Source: a virus. Taken from it: a DNA stretch of 49,084 nt. The position numbers were made by a program, and so were the translations under genes. Below are positions 15,562-23,353 of this stretch, in pieces (the stretch's first letter is position 1; every line of letters starts with the position of its first letter). The notes beneath the pieces are model-generated. The model saw nothing but the letters and a program-made list of their open reading frames with translations, searched no databases and was not told the DNA's origin. Location: positions 1-49,084 of the IMG/VR virus record IMGVR_UViG_3300036801_000234. One strand, written 5' to 3'.

Positions 15562-15769
15562 GTTCGCGACAGTACTGCTGACCATCGCGGCGATCGTCGG
15601 CGTCTACGAAGTGCTCGAGTGGCGCCGGCAGGCGCGCGCGTGGCGCCGCTCAGCCGAAGCCGCAGCCTTCCTCGCCGAGACGCTGATCCAGCAGCTCGCG
15701 CCCAACGACGACAGCCTGCTCGAGGCGCGCGCCGAGCTGGCCAAGATCCGCAAAGGCGTGGCGACATGA
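15551..15769 (+). CDS. small membrane protein
   Basis: 72 residues from ATG 15551 (ATG 15554 also possible). One N-terminal transmembrane helix (LEFATVLLTIAAIVGVYEVL) is followed by a basic then amphipathic helix. It overlaps the genes on both sides. Function unknown. Confidence 0.6.
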   Translation: MMLEFATVLLTIAAIVGVYEVLEWRRQARAWRRSAEAAAFLAETLIQQLAPNDDSLLEARAELAKIRKGVAT

Positions 15770-15924
15770 GCCCGCTGCTGATCGGCCTCTGCGCCTACGT
15801 GGGCTTCAACCTGGCGTTCCTGCTCGTGCGGCTGTGGCGTGGGCGCGAGAGGGCGCCTGCGCGCCGTGTGACGGTCCAGGAGCTGCGCGACGTGGGCGAG
15901 GATTGGAACTGGCCAGCGCTGTGA
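15766..15924 (+). CDS. small membrane protein
   Basis: 52 residues from ATG 15766 (ATGA overlap). A transmembrane helix covers about residues 4-23 (LLIGLCAYVGFNLAFLLVRL), followed by a basic patch and a VTVQELRDVGEDWNWPAL tail. It is translationally coupled to its neighbours; function unknown. Confidence 0.6.
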   Translation: MSPLLIGLCAYVGFNLAFLLVRLWRGRERAPARRVTVQELRDVGEDWNWPAL

Positions 15925-17207
15925 GCCGCTTCGCCCCCGTCCAGCTGAGCCGCCCGCTCGAGCGCCGCGCCTCGCAGACCTTCCTGCGCCACATGAGTCG
16001 CTGCCCGCGCTCGGCCTACCTCTACGCCCAGCACAAGGGCGAGGCCCAGAACGACGCGATGGCGCGCGGGACGGCGATGCACGCCGGCGCTGAGCGGTCG
16101 ATCAAGCTGGCGATCGAGCACGGCGAGCAGATGATCCCGCCCGAACTCGTGCGCGACGTGCTGACCGAGGTGCTGGCCGAGTACCCGGTGCCCTTCGAGG
16201 AACACGACTTCCTGCGCGAGATGATGTGGCGGTGGTCGAGCGAGTGGACGATCGACCCCAAACAGGTCGTCGCCTGCGAGACGCTCTTCGTGCTGAAGGT
16301 GGGCGGCTGGGAGATCCGCGCCAAGGTCGACTTCGGCGAACTGCGCGGGCCGACGCTCTACGTCGCCGATTGGAAGAGCGGCCGCGGAGCCTTCAGCTAC
16401 GACGACATCGCGCGCAAGCGCTCAGACGGCACCTTCCTGCCGCGCACATTCCAGCTCGTGCTCTACGCCCTGGCGGTCAAGTACGGGCGCCCCGTCGAGG
16501 TGACAGAAGGCGAGTGCGACAGCTGCGGCGGCAACGGGATCGCCACCAACACCGACCTGCCCAAGGCGCCGTGTGAACAGTGCGGCGGCCGCGGCGTCTA
16601 CCGCGAAGAGCGCGAGCTCGAGGCCGTGGCCACGCGCGCCCAGGACGTGATCGCCGAGTTCATCTACCCCGCGATCGAGAACGCCGAGGGGCGGATGCTG
16701 CGCCGCACGATGGGCCTGACGTCGATGGAGCTCGCCGAGTCCCTGGAATCGCTGAAGGCGCTCGTCGACCGCCTGGCGAGCTCCGAGCGCACGGGCGACT
16801 GGCCGGCGATCGTCTCCACGGCAGCCTGCAACGAGTGCCCGAGCCCGTCTGAGTGCCCGATCCCCGCCGAGCTGCGCGACCACGCCGGCGAGATCCGCAC
16901 CGTCGAGCAGGCGGCCGAAGCGCTCGAACGCCTGGAGATCCGCCGCGAGGACGACGCGAAGATCCGCCGCGAGGTCAAGGCCCTGGCCAAAGAGCTCGAC
17001 GTCGAGATCCGCTTCGGCGCCGATAAAGCTGCCCGCTTCGTCTACTCCAAGGTGGAGAAGCTGGACAAGAAGAAAGTGCTGGCGGCCGTGAGCGCCGGCG
17101 CCGCGCTCTCCCACGACGAGGCATTCGCCAGCGTCGAGAGCACCAACTTCGTCGACGTCAAGCTGACCGAGGACGAGCTAGCCGATCAACCAAAGGAGTC
17201 CGCATGA
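15921..17207 (+). CDS. Cas4/AddB-like PD-(D/E)XK nuclease with Fe-S cysteines and zinc knuckle
   Basis: 428 residues from GTG 15921 (GTGA overlap). The nuclease core has the Cas4/RecB layout: CPRSAYLY at 28, a conserved GTAMHAG, then KVDFG and VADWKSG as the metal-binding Asp and Asp-x-Lys, and FQLVLYALAVKYG as the QxxxY helix. Cys28 with Cys303, Cys306 and Cys312 (CNECPSPSEC, C-x2-C-x5-C) reproduces the Fe-S cluster arrangement of AddB and Cas4. Between the core and the Fe-S tail are two CxxCGGxG repeats at 199-205 and 218-224, like a DnaJ zinc finger. The likely role is end resection for the ERF annealing protein. Confidence 0.85.
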   Translation: MSRFAPVQLSRPLERRASQTFLRHMSRCPRSAYLYAQHKGEAQNDAMARGTAMHAGAERSIKLAIEHGEQMIPPELVRDVLTEVLAEYPVPFEEHDFLREMMWRWSSEWTIDPKQVVACETLFVLKVGGWEIRAKVDFGELRGPTLYVADWKSGRGAFSYDDIARKRSDGTFLPRTFQLVLYALAVKYGRPVEVTEGECDSCGGNGIATNTDLPKAPCEQCGGRGVYREERELEAVATRAQDVIAEFIYPAIENAEGRMLRRTMGLTSMELAESLESLKALVDRLASSERTGDWPAIVSTAACNECPSPSECPIPAELRDHAGEIRTVEQAAEALERLEIRREDDAKIRREVKALAKELDVEIRFGADKAARFVYSKVEKLDKKKVLAAVSAGAALSHDEAFASVESTNFVDVKLTEDELADQPKESA

Positions 17208-17470
17208 AGCTCACCACCACAGTCACCCTCAACCCGGGAGGCTTCTCCGATGTCGATGTGTTCGCGCATCGCGTCGAGGTGTCGATGCCGGAGTTGGCCC
17301 ACTTCAAATCGGGTGAACACCTGAGCAGCGCCCAGGTGGCCATCGTGCGCGAGCGCGCCGAGGCCCACCTGAACGAGATCGGTGGCAAGGTCGCCCGCGA
17401 GCTAAACGCGCTGGGCGCGATAGCCGCCGAGCACGAGCCACGGACGGGCGTCGAGGAGGAGGTGAGCTGA
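17204..17470 (+). CDS. hypothetical protein
   Basis: 88 residues with an AAAGGAG ribosome site and an ATGA overlap. It has a beta-strand start (KLTTTVTLNPGGFSDVDVF) and a helical end (ERAEAHLNEIGGKVAREL). It is part of the recombination block. No family is recognised. Confidence 0.65.
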   Translation: MKLTTTVTLNPGGFSDVDVFAHRVEVSMPELAHFKSGEHLSSAQVAIVRERAEAHLNEIGGKVARELNALGAIAAEHEPRTGVEEEVS

Positions 17471-17698
17471 ATGCACCCCGCCACAGAGCAGCTGATCCAG
17501 CACTTCAGCTACGAACACCTGCCCGAGCACCTGCAGGAGGTCAGCAAGCACTTCCACGCGCTGGCGATCGAGATGGCCGCGACGCTCGTCGGCCCGGAGG
17601 TGACGGTCGGCCTGCGCAAGCTGCTCGAGGCCAAGGACTGCGCCGTGCGCGCGGCCGTGGCCACGCCCAAGACGACGCAGGGCGGTGGTGAGCAATGA
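17471..17698 (+). CDS. small conserved phage protein, possible Acb2/Tad1-type hairpin
   Basis: 75 residues, directly abutting the upstream stop. The helical core (LPEHLQEVSKHFHALAIEM, then VGLRKLLEAKDCAVRAAV) matches a very common small phage protein. The two-helix pattern, with a Pro-Glu stretch in the loop and a K-LLEAKD-AVRA second helix, is reminiscent of the Acb2/Tad1 hairpin domain, whose members sponge cyclic nucleotides and block CBASS or Thoeris defence. I cannot verify this by search. A plain structural or regulatory role is also possible. Confidence 0.4.
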   Translation: MHPATEQLIQHFSYEHLPEHLQEVSKHFHALAIEMAATLVGPEVTVGLRKLLEAKDCAVRAAVATPKTTQGGGEQ

Positions 17699-18012
17699 AG
17701 CCGACCATCGGCAGGATCGTCATCTACCGCTCGCACATCGGCGACTACGACTTGCCGGCGATCGTCACCGCCACGGTCGAGACGCCCAACCGCGCCGACG
17801 TCGAGAAGGGCTACGTGCCGGAGCTCAGCAGCGCCGAGCACGTTCACCTCACGGTGTTCACGCCCGCCGTCCCGGGCGTCGGGAGCATCTATCAGGGGTG
17901 GGACGTCCCGCCCGCAGCGCCGGTCGAAGGCAAGGGCTTCATCGAGAGCCAGGCCACGCCCGCCGGCGAGCCCGGCCCGGGCACCTGGCGCTGGCCGGAG
18001 CGTGTGTCGTGA
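17695..18012 (+). CDS. conserved small phage protein with WRWPER end
   Basis: 105 residues (ATGA overlap). It opens with KPTIGRIVIYRSHIGDYDLPAIVTA and ends TWRWPERV. This beta-barrel-like pattern (start MKPTxGRIV, end WxWPE) recurs in many phages and prophages of unrelated hosts. Its function is unknown. Its neighbours here are the possible nucleotide sponge and a RyR-domain protein. Confidence 0.65.
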   Translation: MKPTIGRIVIYRSHIGDYDLPAIVTATVETPNRADVEKGYVPELSSAEHVHLTVFTPAVPGVGSIYQGWDVPPAAPVEGKGFIESQATPAGEPGPGTWRWPERVS

Positions 18013-18428
18013 GCGCCGGCGAGAGCGCGCGCGAGATGCAGCCCGACGAGAAGGTCACGGCGATCGCGCGGGTCTGTCACGAAGCCAACCGCGCCTGGTG
18101 TGAGATCCACGGCGACACCTCGCAGTTCGCCTGGGAGGAGGCCGAAGCCTGGCAGCGCGAGAGCGCGATCAAAGGCGTGGCCACGGCGCTCGCCGGCGCC
18201 ACGCCCGAGGAGCAGCACGAGGCGTGGTGCACCGACAAGCGCCACGAAGGCTGGAGCCACGGCCCGGTGAAGGACCCCGAGGCCCGCACGCACCCGTGCC
18301 TGGTGGCCTACGAGAAGCTGCCGCCGATGCAGCGCTGCAAGGACGCGCTGTTTGGCTCGGTCGTGCAGGGCCTGGCGCCGGCGCTCGGGCTTGCAATCGA
18401 CAAGGAGGGATCAGATGGAGGGAGCTAG
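18009..18428 (+). CDS. RyR-domain protein
   Basis: 139 residues from GTG 18009 (GTGA overlap); ATG 18036 is an alternative start. The RyR repeat is clear: ARVCHEANRAWCEIHGD, AWEEAEAWQRESAIKGV, then GWSHGPVKDPEARTHPCLV and KDALFGSVV. In prokaryotes and phages this domain has been proposed to bind small molecules or nucleotides in conflict systems. No enzyme domain is fused to it. Its place beside the possible Acb2-like gene makes a counter-defence or sensing role plausible, which is inference. Confidence 0.8.
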   Translation: MSAGESAREMQPDEKVTAIARVCHEANRAWCEIHGDTSQFAWEEAEAWQRESAIKGVATALAGATPEEQHEAWCTDKRHEGWSHGPVKDPEARTHPCLVAYEKLPPMQRCKDALFGSVVQGLAPALGLAIDKEGSDGGS

Positions 18429-18762
18429 CACAGAGCCGACCCCAGCGGAGACGCTGCGGTCGCAGTCAGAGAAGGTCGAGTACGTCGTACAGCGGCTGGG
18501 TTTCTTCGACCCCGCAGTGGAGGAGTGGGTCGATGGCCTGCGCGATACGACGAACGCGGTCTGGCAGGACATCGCCAAGGTGACGGTGCCCAAGCGCACG
18601 CAGACGCGCACGATCGTGCTGCAGGCGCTCAGCGACGCCGGTATCGACGTCAAGGACGCGCTCGAGGAGGGGATGCGCTTCAGGATCCTCGACGAAGAGC
18701 ACGCCTACGCGCACGGCCTGAAAGTCAAGGAGCCGCGCGAGCCGGAGATCGAGCTGGCATGA
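18415..18762 (+). CDS. hypothetical protein
   Basis: 115 residues from ATG 18415 with a strong AAGGAGG site. It is mixed helical, with EKVEYVVQRLGFFDPAVEEWV and LQALSDAGIDVKDALEEGM. It overlaps the RyR gene by 14 bases and the integrase by 4. No family is recognised. Confidence 0.65.
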   Translation: MEGASTEPTPAETLRSQSEKVEYVVQRLGFFDPAVEEWVDGLRDTTNAVWQDIAKVTVPKRTQTRTIVLQALSDAGIDVKDALEEGMRFRILDEEHAYAHGLKVKEPREPEIELA

Positions 18763-19742
18763 GCACGCTGCCGCGAGCGTTCTACGACCGTCAGCAGAAG
18801 GCTCGCGCGCAGACGCTCGTGCTGCGCAGGCTCAAGCCCGAGCAGATCAAGGTCGACACGTGGCTCGGCGGCTATCGCGGACTGATGCCCGACGAGCGCA
18901 CCGACCGGACGAAGAATCAGCAGTACCACCAACTGCTGCCGTTTCGCCGTGCCTACGCCGAGCGCCTGCTGCGCTCGATCACCGCGATCGAGGCGCAGGC
19001 GTGGGCGCTCAAGCACCCGGACCACGTCGGCTACCTGCGCAGCGCGTGGGACGCGGCGGTGCGCCTCGAAGTCGCGCCGATCAACGTGTGGAAGCTCGTC
19101 GTGCTGCCGCGTCGCACCGGCGCGAGGGTCCGGCCGCCGACCGACGAAGAGCTGATGCGGATCGTGTTCGAGGCGCGCGAGCGTAACTGGATGGGCTTGG
19201 CCAACATGATCGGCGTCGCCGCCTACACCGGCGCGCGCGAGGGCGGCCTGCTCAGTCTCTACCGCAACAACGTCGACCTGCAGGCCCGACGCATGACCGT
19301 GACCGAGAAGGGCAACAAGACGCGCACGATCGCGCTCGCCGGCGCCGGCCTTGAAGCGATGCTCGAGCAGCACGAGCTGCGCGAGCGCCACGGCTGGCAG
19401 CAGAAGGGCGGCAAGCTCGGGCGCGGTGGCCAGGGCGGCGCGCGCCTGGTGTTCGTCAACTCCGAAGCGCCGGCCGACGCGCACCGTCACCGCCCGCTGG
19501 GCGACCGCACGCTGCAGGAGCGCTGGGCGACGATCCGCGGCGACTTCCCGCACGGCTTTCACTCGCTGAAGCACTACGCGGCGACGTGGCTGGCTGCGCA
19601 GGGCATCAGCGACCTGGACGTCGCCGTGCAGCTGGGCCACGTGGACTCAGAGGGCCGCCCCTACCCCGAGCTCGTGCAGCGCGTCTACAACCACCACGAC
19701 AACGGCGCCGCGCTCGAGCGGATCGCAAGGCAGCTGGGCTGA
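18759..19742 (+). CDS. int: tyrosine recombinase (integrase)
   Basis: 327 residues. Residues 40-120 form an N-terminal core-binding domain. The catalytic domain follows with Arg160 (AYTGAREGGLLSL), a beta-hairpin Lys (EKGNKTRTI), His268 (FHSLKHYAATWL), His294 (QLGHVD) and the nucleophile Tyr310 (RVYNHHD). The second catalytic Arg of the usual HxLRH motif is Lys271 here. The enzyme would integrate the phage into the host chromosome, implying a temperate lifestyle. The gene sits inside a tight operon with no intergenic space, so the attachment site is not next to it. Confidence 0.85.
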   Translation: MSTLPRAFYDRQQKARAQTLVLRRLKPEQIKVDTWLGGYRGLMPDERTDRTKNQQYHQLLPFRRAYAERLLRSITAIEAQAWALKHPDHVGYLRSAWDAAVRLEVAPINVWKLVVLPRRTGARVRPPTDEELMRIVFEARERNWMGLANMIGVAAYTGAREGGLLSLYRNNVDLQARRMTVTEKGNKTRTIALAGAGLEAMLEQHELRERHGWQQKGGKLGRGGQGGARLVFVNSEAPADAHRHRPLGDRTLQERWATIRGDFPHGFHSLKHYAATWLAAQGISDLDVAVQLGHVDSEGRPYPELVQRVYNHHDNGAALERIARQLG

Positions 19743-19975
19743 TGCCCGACTTCTGCCGCAGCTGCAAAGCGCCGGTCAAGTGGGTGCTGACGCAGGCGGG
19801 CAAGCGGATGCCCGTCGACGCCGAGCCGGTCGAGGGCGGCAACATCATGCTCGTGCGCTCGGCGAGGACCGACGGGACCCCGCTGGCGGCCTACGTGCCG
19901 GTCGACCCGGGCGTCATGCGCTACGTCTCGCACTTCGCCACGTGTGAGTTCGCGGACCAGCACCGCAAGCGATGA
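19742..19975 (+). CDS. small zinc-ribbon-like protein
   Basis: 77 residues from ATG 19742 (TGATG overlap with the integrase). It shows CRSCKAPVKWVLTQAGKRMP and a later HFATC, a Cys/His set common in actinobacterial and phage mini-proteins. It probably binds zinc; function unknown. Confidence 0.65.
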   Translation: MPDFCRSCKAPVKWVLTQAGKRMPVDAEPVEGGNIMLVRSARTDGTPLAAYVPVDPGVMRYVSHFATCEFADQHRKR

Positions 19976-20067
19976 GCGAAGCCGCGATCGTCACCGTCTC
20001 CTGCACCGGCGCCTGGGTGCTCTTCGAGCTGGCGGCCTTTGCCGTGAGACGCTGGGGCGCCCGCTGA
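19972..20067 (+). CDS. 31-residue membrane peptide
   Basis: A very short ATG ORF with ATGA and TGATG overlaps to both neighbours. Most of the chain is one hydrophobic helix (AAIVTVSCTGAWVLFELAAF) followed by RRWGAR. Overlap spacing and composition support translation. Function unknown. Confidence 0.5.
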   Translation: MSEAAIVTVSCTGAWVLFELAAFAVRRWGAR

Positions 20068-20384
20068 TGGCCCAGCAGAGCGACGTCATCCTGCCGCCCG
20101 GGCTCGAGCGCGAGCCCTCCCGCGGCGAGCACCACTGGATCCTCGTGATCGTCTCCAGCCGGCGCACCACGCGCGAGGTCAAGCGCTTCCTGAAGGGCGA
20201 GCGCAAAGTGTTTCGCAAGCTCGACCTGGCCTCGCCCGAGGACGTCAGCGGCGTGGCCGTCATGTGCGCGGTCTGCAAAATGGCCGCCCAGGCCCCCGAC
20301 GACCTGTTCACCGACTGCGCCGGCGAGCCGCTGCCGGGCAAGGGCGAGCGCGACGCCTTCCCCCACGGCGAGCCCGATGCCTGA
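20067..20384 (+). CDS. hypothetical protein
   Basis: 105 residues from ATG 20067 (TGATG overlap). It contains a beta-strand segment (HHWILVIVSSRRTTREVKRF) and a VMCAVCKMAAQ pair of Cys. No family is recognised. Confidence 0.6.
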   Translation: MAQQSDVILPPGLEREPSRGEHHWILVIVSSRRTTREVKRFLKGERKVFRKLDLASPEDVSGVAVMCAVCKMAAQAPDDLFTDCAGEPLPGKGERDAFPHGEPDA

Positions 20385-20583
20385 CGGCGTCACCCGCTGG
20401 ACCCTGTCGGAGCAGCTGCTGGCGGCACGCCTGTCCCGCAACCTGCCCAGCAAGGGCGTCGTGTTCAGCAGCACGACAGCAGACGACGAGCCCTGCGAGT
20501 TCGCTGGGCACTGCTGGGAGGACGCGGGCGGCGGCATGGAGATCTGCGCCGAGTGCCAAGCGGAACGGTGGGCCGAGCCGTGA
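20377..20583 (+). CDS. hypothetical Cys-rich protein
   Basis: 68 residues. The C-terminal half holds CEFAGHCWEDAGGGMEICAEC, four Cys and one His that could bind zinc. It overlaps the upstream gene by 8 bases. Confidence 0.55.
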   Translation: MPDGVTRWTLSEQLLAARLSRNLPSKGVVFSSTTADDEPCEFAGHCWEDAGGGMEICAECQAERWAEP

Positions 20584-20607
20584 TCGCAGCCCGTGAGGAG
20601 AGACAAC

Positions 20608-20820
20608 ATGGCACCTGACCCCTACTGGGACCGCATCTGCGCTGTGTGCAGGTTGAGCTTCGGCGCGCATAGGGCCGACGCGATATGTAGGAACCAATGC
20701 CCCGGGCATGAGGGGCGAATGGACTGGCCGTCTAACGGCATTACGACCTTCGTTGATAGCGGCGAGGCCTACGCAGTCCCACCGGGCACGCCGTCAGGGA
20801 GACAACATGACACCGACTGA
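20608..20820 (+). CDS. hypothetical zinc-knuckle protein
   Basis: 70 residues from ATG 20608, behind GAGGAGA. It contains CAVCRLSFGAHRADAICRNQC, a likely zinc knuckle. The leader GAGACAACATG also precedes the next gene. Codon choice here is less GC-biased than in the flanking genes, which suggests a later insertion. Confidence 0.6.
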   Translation: MAPDPYWDRICAVCRLSFGAHRADAICRNQCPGHEGRMDWPSNGITTFVDSGEAYAVPPGTPSGRQHDTD

Positions 20821-21163
20821 GAGGGAGGCGATGGAGGCCGCGTGGACTAAGCGAGACGTTCCGCCCGATATTCCCGGCAGCCCGTGGCGGGTGGGCGGAG
20901 CGCTCCGCGACGAGTTCGAGGCGGGTTGGCAAGCTCGCGCCGCCTTCTCCTCCCCTACAGGAGCACCGGAGCGAGAGGCGCTAAGGCGGGAGGCAAAAGA
21001 CGCTGCGGCTGCCGCTTACCACCAAATGCAGCGAGCACGCGTCGCTGAGGACGCCCTGCAATGCATCCTCATACTCGTCGAACAGTACGACGACCCAATC
21101 TGCAACCCGATCGCTGATATGGCCTCCTCCGCTCTCGCAGCAAGGGGCACACAAGATGGGTGA
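20807..21163 (+). CDS. hypothetical phage protein
   Basis: 118 residues from ATG 20807. The segment DEFEAGWQARAAF is common in small phage proteins of unknown role, and the second half is helical. It shares the GAGACAACATG leader of the upstream gene and similar, less GC-biased codons. Confidence 0.6.
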   Translation: MTPTEREAMEAAWTKRDVPPDIPGSPWRVGGALRDEFEAGWQARAAFSSPTGAPEREALRREAKDAAAAAYHQMQRARVAEDALQCILILVEQYDDPICNPIADMASSALAARGTQDG

Positions 21164-21584
21164 GCAGGACCCCACCTGCTGGCTGGCGCGCTTCAGCGAC
21201 GCGCCGTGTGAGGGCGCTCTCGTGCGCTGTCACCTGCTCGACCAGCAAGTCCTGGCCAAGACCTACCCGGAGGGCGCCGTGTGGCTCCCAGACGCGCCTG
21301 GGGCCATCTCAGCCCGTGCCCTGCGTCGGCTGCACGTGGTCTACGACGACACGGCGCGCGAGATGACGCTGCACGAGCTGCGCCTGCACCCGGCGCTGTG
21401 GGAGGCCGGCTGCGGCGGAATCACGGGCATCGGTGGCCACCACGGCGCCTTCGACCACTACAAACTGCCGGTCCCGCGCTCGGCGGTGTCTCAGCGCACG
21501 CTGACCTTCGTCCATGAACTCGGCCTGAGCGCACGGTGGGGGCGCGACCGGCGGTTCTCGGAGAATGGCGCACATGCCCGCTGA
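21156..21584 (+). CDS. conserved phage protein, possibly a degenerate HNH-like fold
   Basis: 142 residues. The features (CWLARFSDAPCEGALVRCHLL; GCGGITGIGGHHGAFDHYKL) match a family seen in many actinophages, with conserved Cys and a GHHG motif. The Cys/His pattern suggests zinc binding and recalls HNH-type folds, but no complete nuclease motif is visible. Confidence 0.55.
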   Translation: MGEQDPTCWLARFSDAPCEGALVRCHLLDQQVLAKTYPEGAVWLPDAPGAISARALRRLHVVYDDTAREMTLHELRLHPALWEAGCGGITGIGGHHGAFDHYKLPVPRSAVSQRTLTFVHELGLSARWGRDRRFSENGAHAR

Positions 21585-21780
21585 GCAGGAGCTCGTGCGC
21601 CAACGCGAAAGCGCCGCGACGGCGCGCAACATCGCGGTCGGCGCGCTGCACTCGATCGTCGCCGGCGCCTCTGATCCCAAGGCGGTCGCAGTGCGAGCGC
21701 TGAACGAGCTCAAGCAGGTGTACGACCTGGGCATCGACTACGCCGACGAGTGCGACGATGGGGAGGCTCGAAATGGCTGA
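21574..21780 (+). CDS. small hypothetical protein
   Basis: 68 residues from ATG 21574, preferred over ATG 21565 because GGAG lies at a proper distance from it. Helical; no motif. Confidence 0.55.
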   Translation: MPAEQELVRQRESAATARNIAVGALHSIVAGASDPKAVAVRALNELKQVYDLGIDYADECDDGEARNG

Positions 21781-22084
21781 CGACAACACGATCAGGTTCA
21801 CGCTCCGCGAGGAGCATGTGAAGCTCCTGCGCGCGGCCTACGTCAGCTGGGAGGGCCGCGAGTATGGCGCGCCCGCCATCGACTGCAAGCGCCCGTACGG
21901 CAACAACGACGTCCCGGACGACATCCGCCGGGTGCTGAGCCTGCCCCACCTCAGCGACGACGACTGCCGCGCCCTGCATGAGGAGACGCAGACGGCGCTG
22001 CAGATCATCCTGCGAACGGGCGCCTTCGGGCCCGGGGCGTACGAAGCCAACCGCTATCGCCGGGACTGGCACGTGGCGCTGTGA
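21773..22084 (+). CDS. conserved small phage protein
   Basis: 103 residues from ATG 21773 with GGGAGG upstream. The stretch REEHVKLLRAAYVSWEGRE, then GAPAIDCKRPYGNNDV, is a recognisable pattern of a widespread phage family of unknown function. It overlaps both neighbours. Confidence 0.65.
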   Translation: MADDNTIRFTLREEHVKLLRAAYVSWEGREYGAPAIDCKRPYGNNDVPDDIRRVLSLPHLSDDDCRALHEETQTALQIILRTGAFGPGAYEANRYRRDWHVAL

Positions 22085-22647
22085 GCCTGGGCCAGAGCGA
22101 GCTGTTCGTCCCGCAGCCCACGAAGAAGCTGAGCGTGGCGAGCGGGCACGACGCCTGGTGGGGCGTAGATAGCTCGACCAAACGGGTCGCGATCGGCGCC
22201 ATCAACGCCGAGGGCGAGCGCTACGGCAGCATCGCCTCGATCGCGCCGGTCGAAGGGGCCGAGCGCCTGGCGATGATCTACCAGCGCACGGGAGGGCTCT
22301 GTCAGTACGTACTGGATGCGGGTTGGCCCGGCGTGATCGTGGTCGAGGCCGCGGCCGGCTTCGGCAAGCGCCCCAACCCCGAGCTCGCCTACGCGGTCGG
22401 CGCGGTCCTCGCCGGCGTCGGCGCGGCGTGCCCGGGCGTCTGCGTGCAGATGGTGGTCGGCTCCAAGTGGAAGCTCGAGGTCTGCGGCTTCGGCGGCATC
22501 AAAAAGCCCAAGCCCACTGACAAAGAGGAGTACGCGGTGCTGAAGTGGGCGCGCGAGGCGGGCTATGACGGCTCCTCCTGGGACGAGGCTGACGCCTGGG
22601 CAATCGCCGATTACGCTCGGCGCACCTACGCGCTGGAGCAGCGATGA
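22081..22647 (+). CDS. RuvC-like Holliday-junction resolvase/nuclease
   Basis: 188 residues from GTG 22081. The RNase H fold acidic set is visible: GVDSSTKRVAIGAI (first Asp), VVEAAAGFGKRPNPEL (Glu), and DEADAWAIADYA (two C-terminal Asp). The arrangement matches RuvC-like phage resolvases, which trim recombination or replication junctions before packaging. Context with ERF and the Fe-S nuclease supports a recombination role. Confidence 0.75.
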   Translation: MSLGQSELFVPQPTKKLSVASGHDAWWGVDSSTKRVAIGAINAEGERYGSIASIAPVEGAERLAMIYQRTGGLCQYVLDAGWPGVIVVEAAAGFGKRPNPELAYAVGAVLAGVGAACPGVCVQMVVGSKWKLEVCGFGGIKKPKPTDKEEYAVLKWAREAGYDGSSWDEADAWAIADYARRTYALEQR

Positions 22648-23141
22648 GCGACATCGAGATCAGCCGGGACAAGCAGATCATCGTCGGGCCGTCGACTGTG
22701 CTCTGCAAGGTGCACGGCGAGCACCTGCGCGCGCACTGGCCCAACGGCTTCGGGATGGTGGGCATCGAGTGCGTCAGAGCGGCGCTGGCCAACCCGGTGC
22801 TGCTGCGGGCCGTCGGCCTCGACCCCGACAGCTCCGAGCACGACGGCGAGCTGCCGATCGCGGCCGTCAACGAGGTGTTCGCGCAGCGCCCGATGTGCTA
22901 CTGGATCGAGGCCGACGTCATACGCAAAGCCCTGGTCGCCCACGTGCTCGACAAGCATCAGCGGTGCGAGATCTGCGGGCATATCGGCCACGTCGGCGCG
23001 TACGCCACGCTCGACCCGCTGGGCGTGCCCGTCGTCAAGGACACCTGCGTGGAGTGCGCCATCGCCGGCGGTGAACGCTTCCACCGGCTCTTCCCGGGTG
23101 GGCCGCCGCCCGGCATGGCGATCCCGCCAGAGAAGCTGTGA
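22644..23141 (+). CDS. hypothetical zinc-binding protein
   Basis: 165 residues (ATGA overlap). Two CxxC pairs (CEICGHIGH and CVECAIAGGERFH) suggest a zinc site in the C-terminal half. The N-terminal half is unassigned. Function unknown. Confidence 0.6.
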   Translation: MSDIEISRDKQIIVGPSTVLCKVHGEHLRAHWPNGFGMVGIECVRAALANPVLLRAVGLDPDSSEHDGELPIAAVNEVFAQRPMCYWIEADVIRKALVAHVLDKHQRCEICGHIGHVGAYATLDPLGVPVVKDTCVECAIAGGERFHRLFPGGPPPGMAIPPEKL

Positions 23142-23157
23142 AGCGACTCGCCGGGCG

Positions 23158-23349
23158 GTGAAGCGCCTCGTGCCCAGCAGCAAGCCGTGCCCGTCGGGCA
23201 AGATCCGCTACCGCAGCGAGCTCAACGCCGAGCGGGCGCTGGCCAAAGCGCTGCTGGACAACTGGTCGGGCCGCCGGCCCTGGCGCAAGGAGCAGCGCGT
23301 CTATCGCTGCCCGAAGTGCACCTACTGGCACCTGACGTCCCGCTGCTAG
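23158..23349 (+). CDS. small zinc-ribbon phage protein
   Basis: 63 residues from GTG 23158, the first plausible start after the previous stop. It follows the common phage pattern KxxYRSELNAERAL, then RVYRCPKCTYWHLTS. The CPKC plus H form a zinc ribbon. Likely nucleic-acid binding; role unknown. Confidence 0.6.
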   Translation: MKRLVPSSKPCPSGKIRYRSELNAERALAKALLDNWSGRRPWRKEQRVYRCPKCTYWHLTSRC

Positions 23350-23353
23350 CTGC

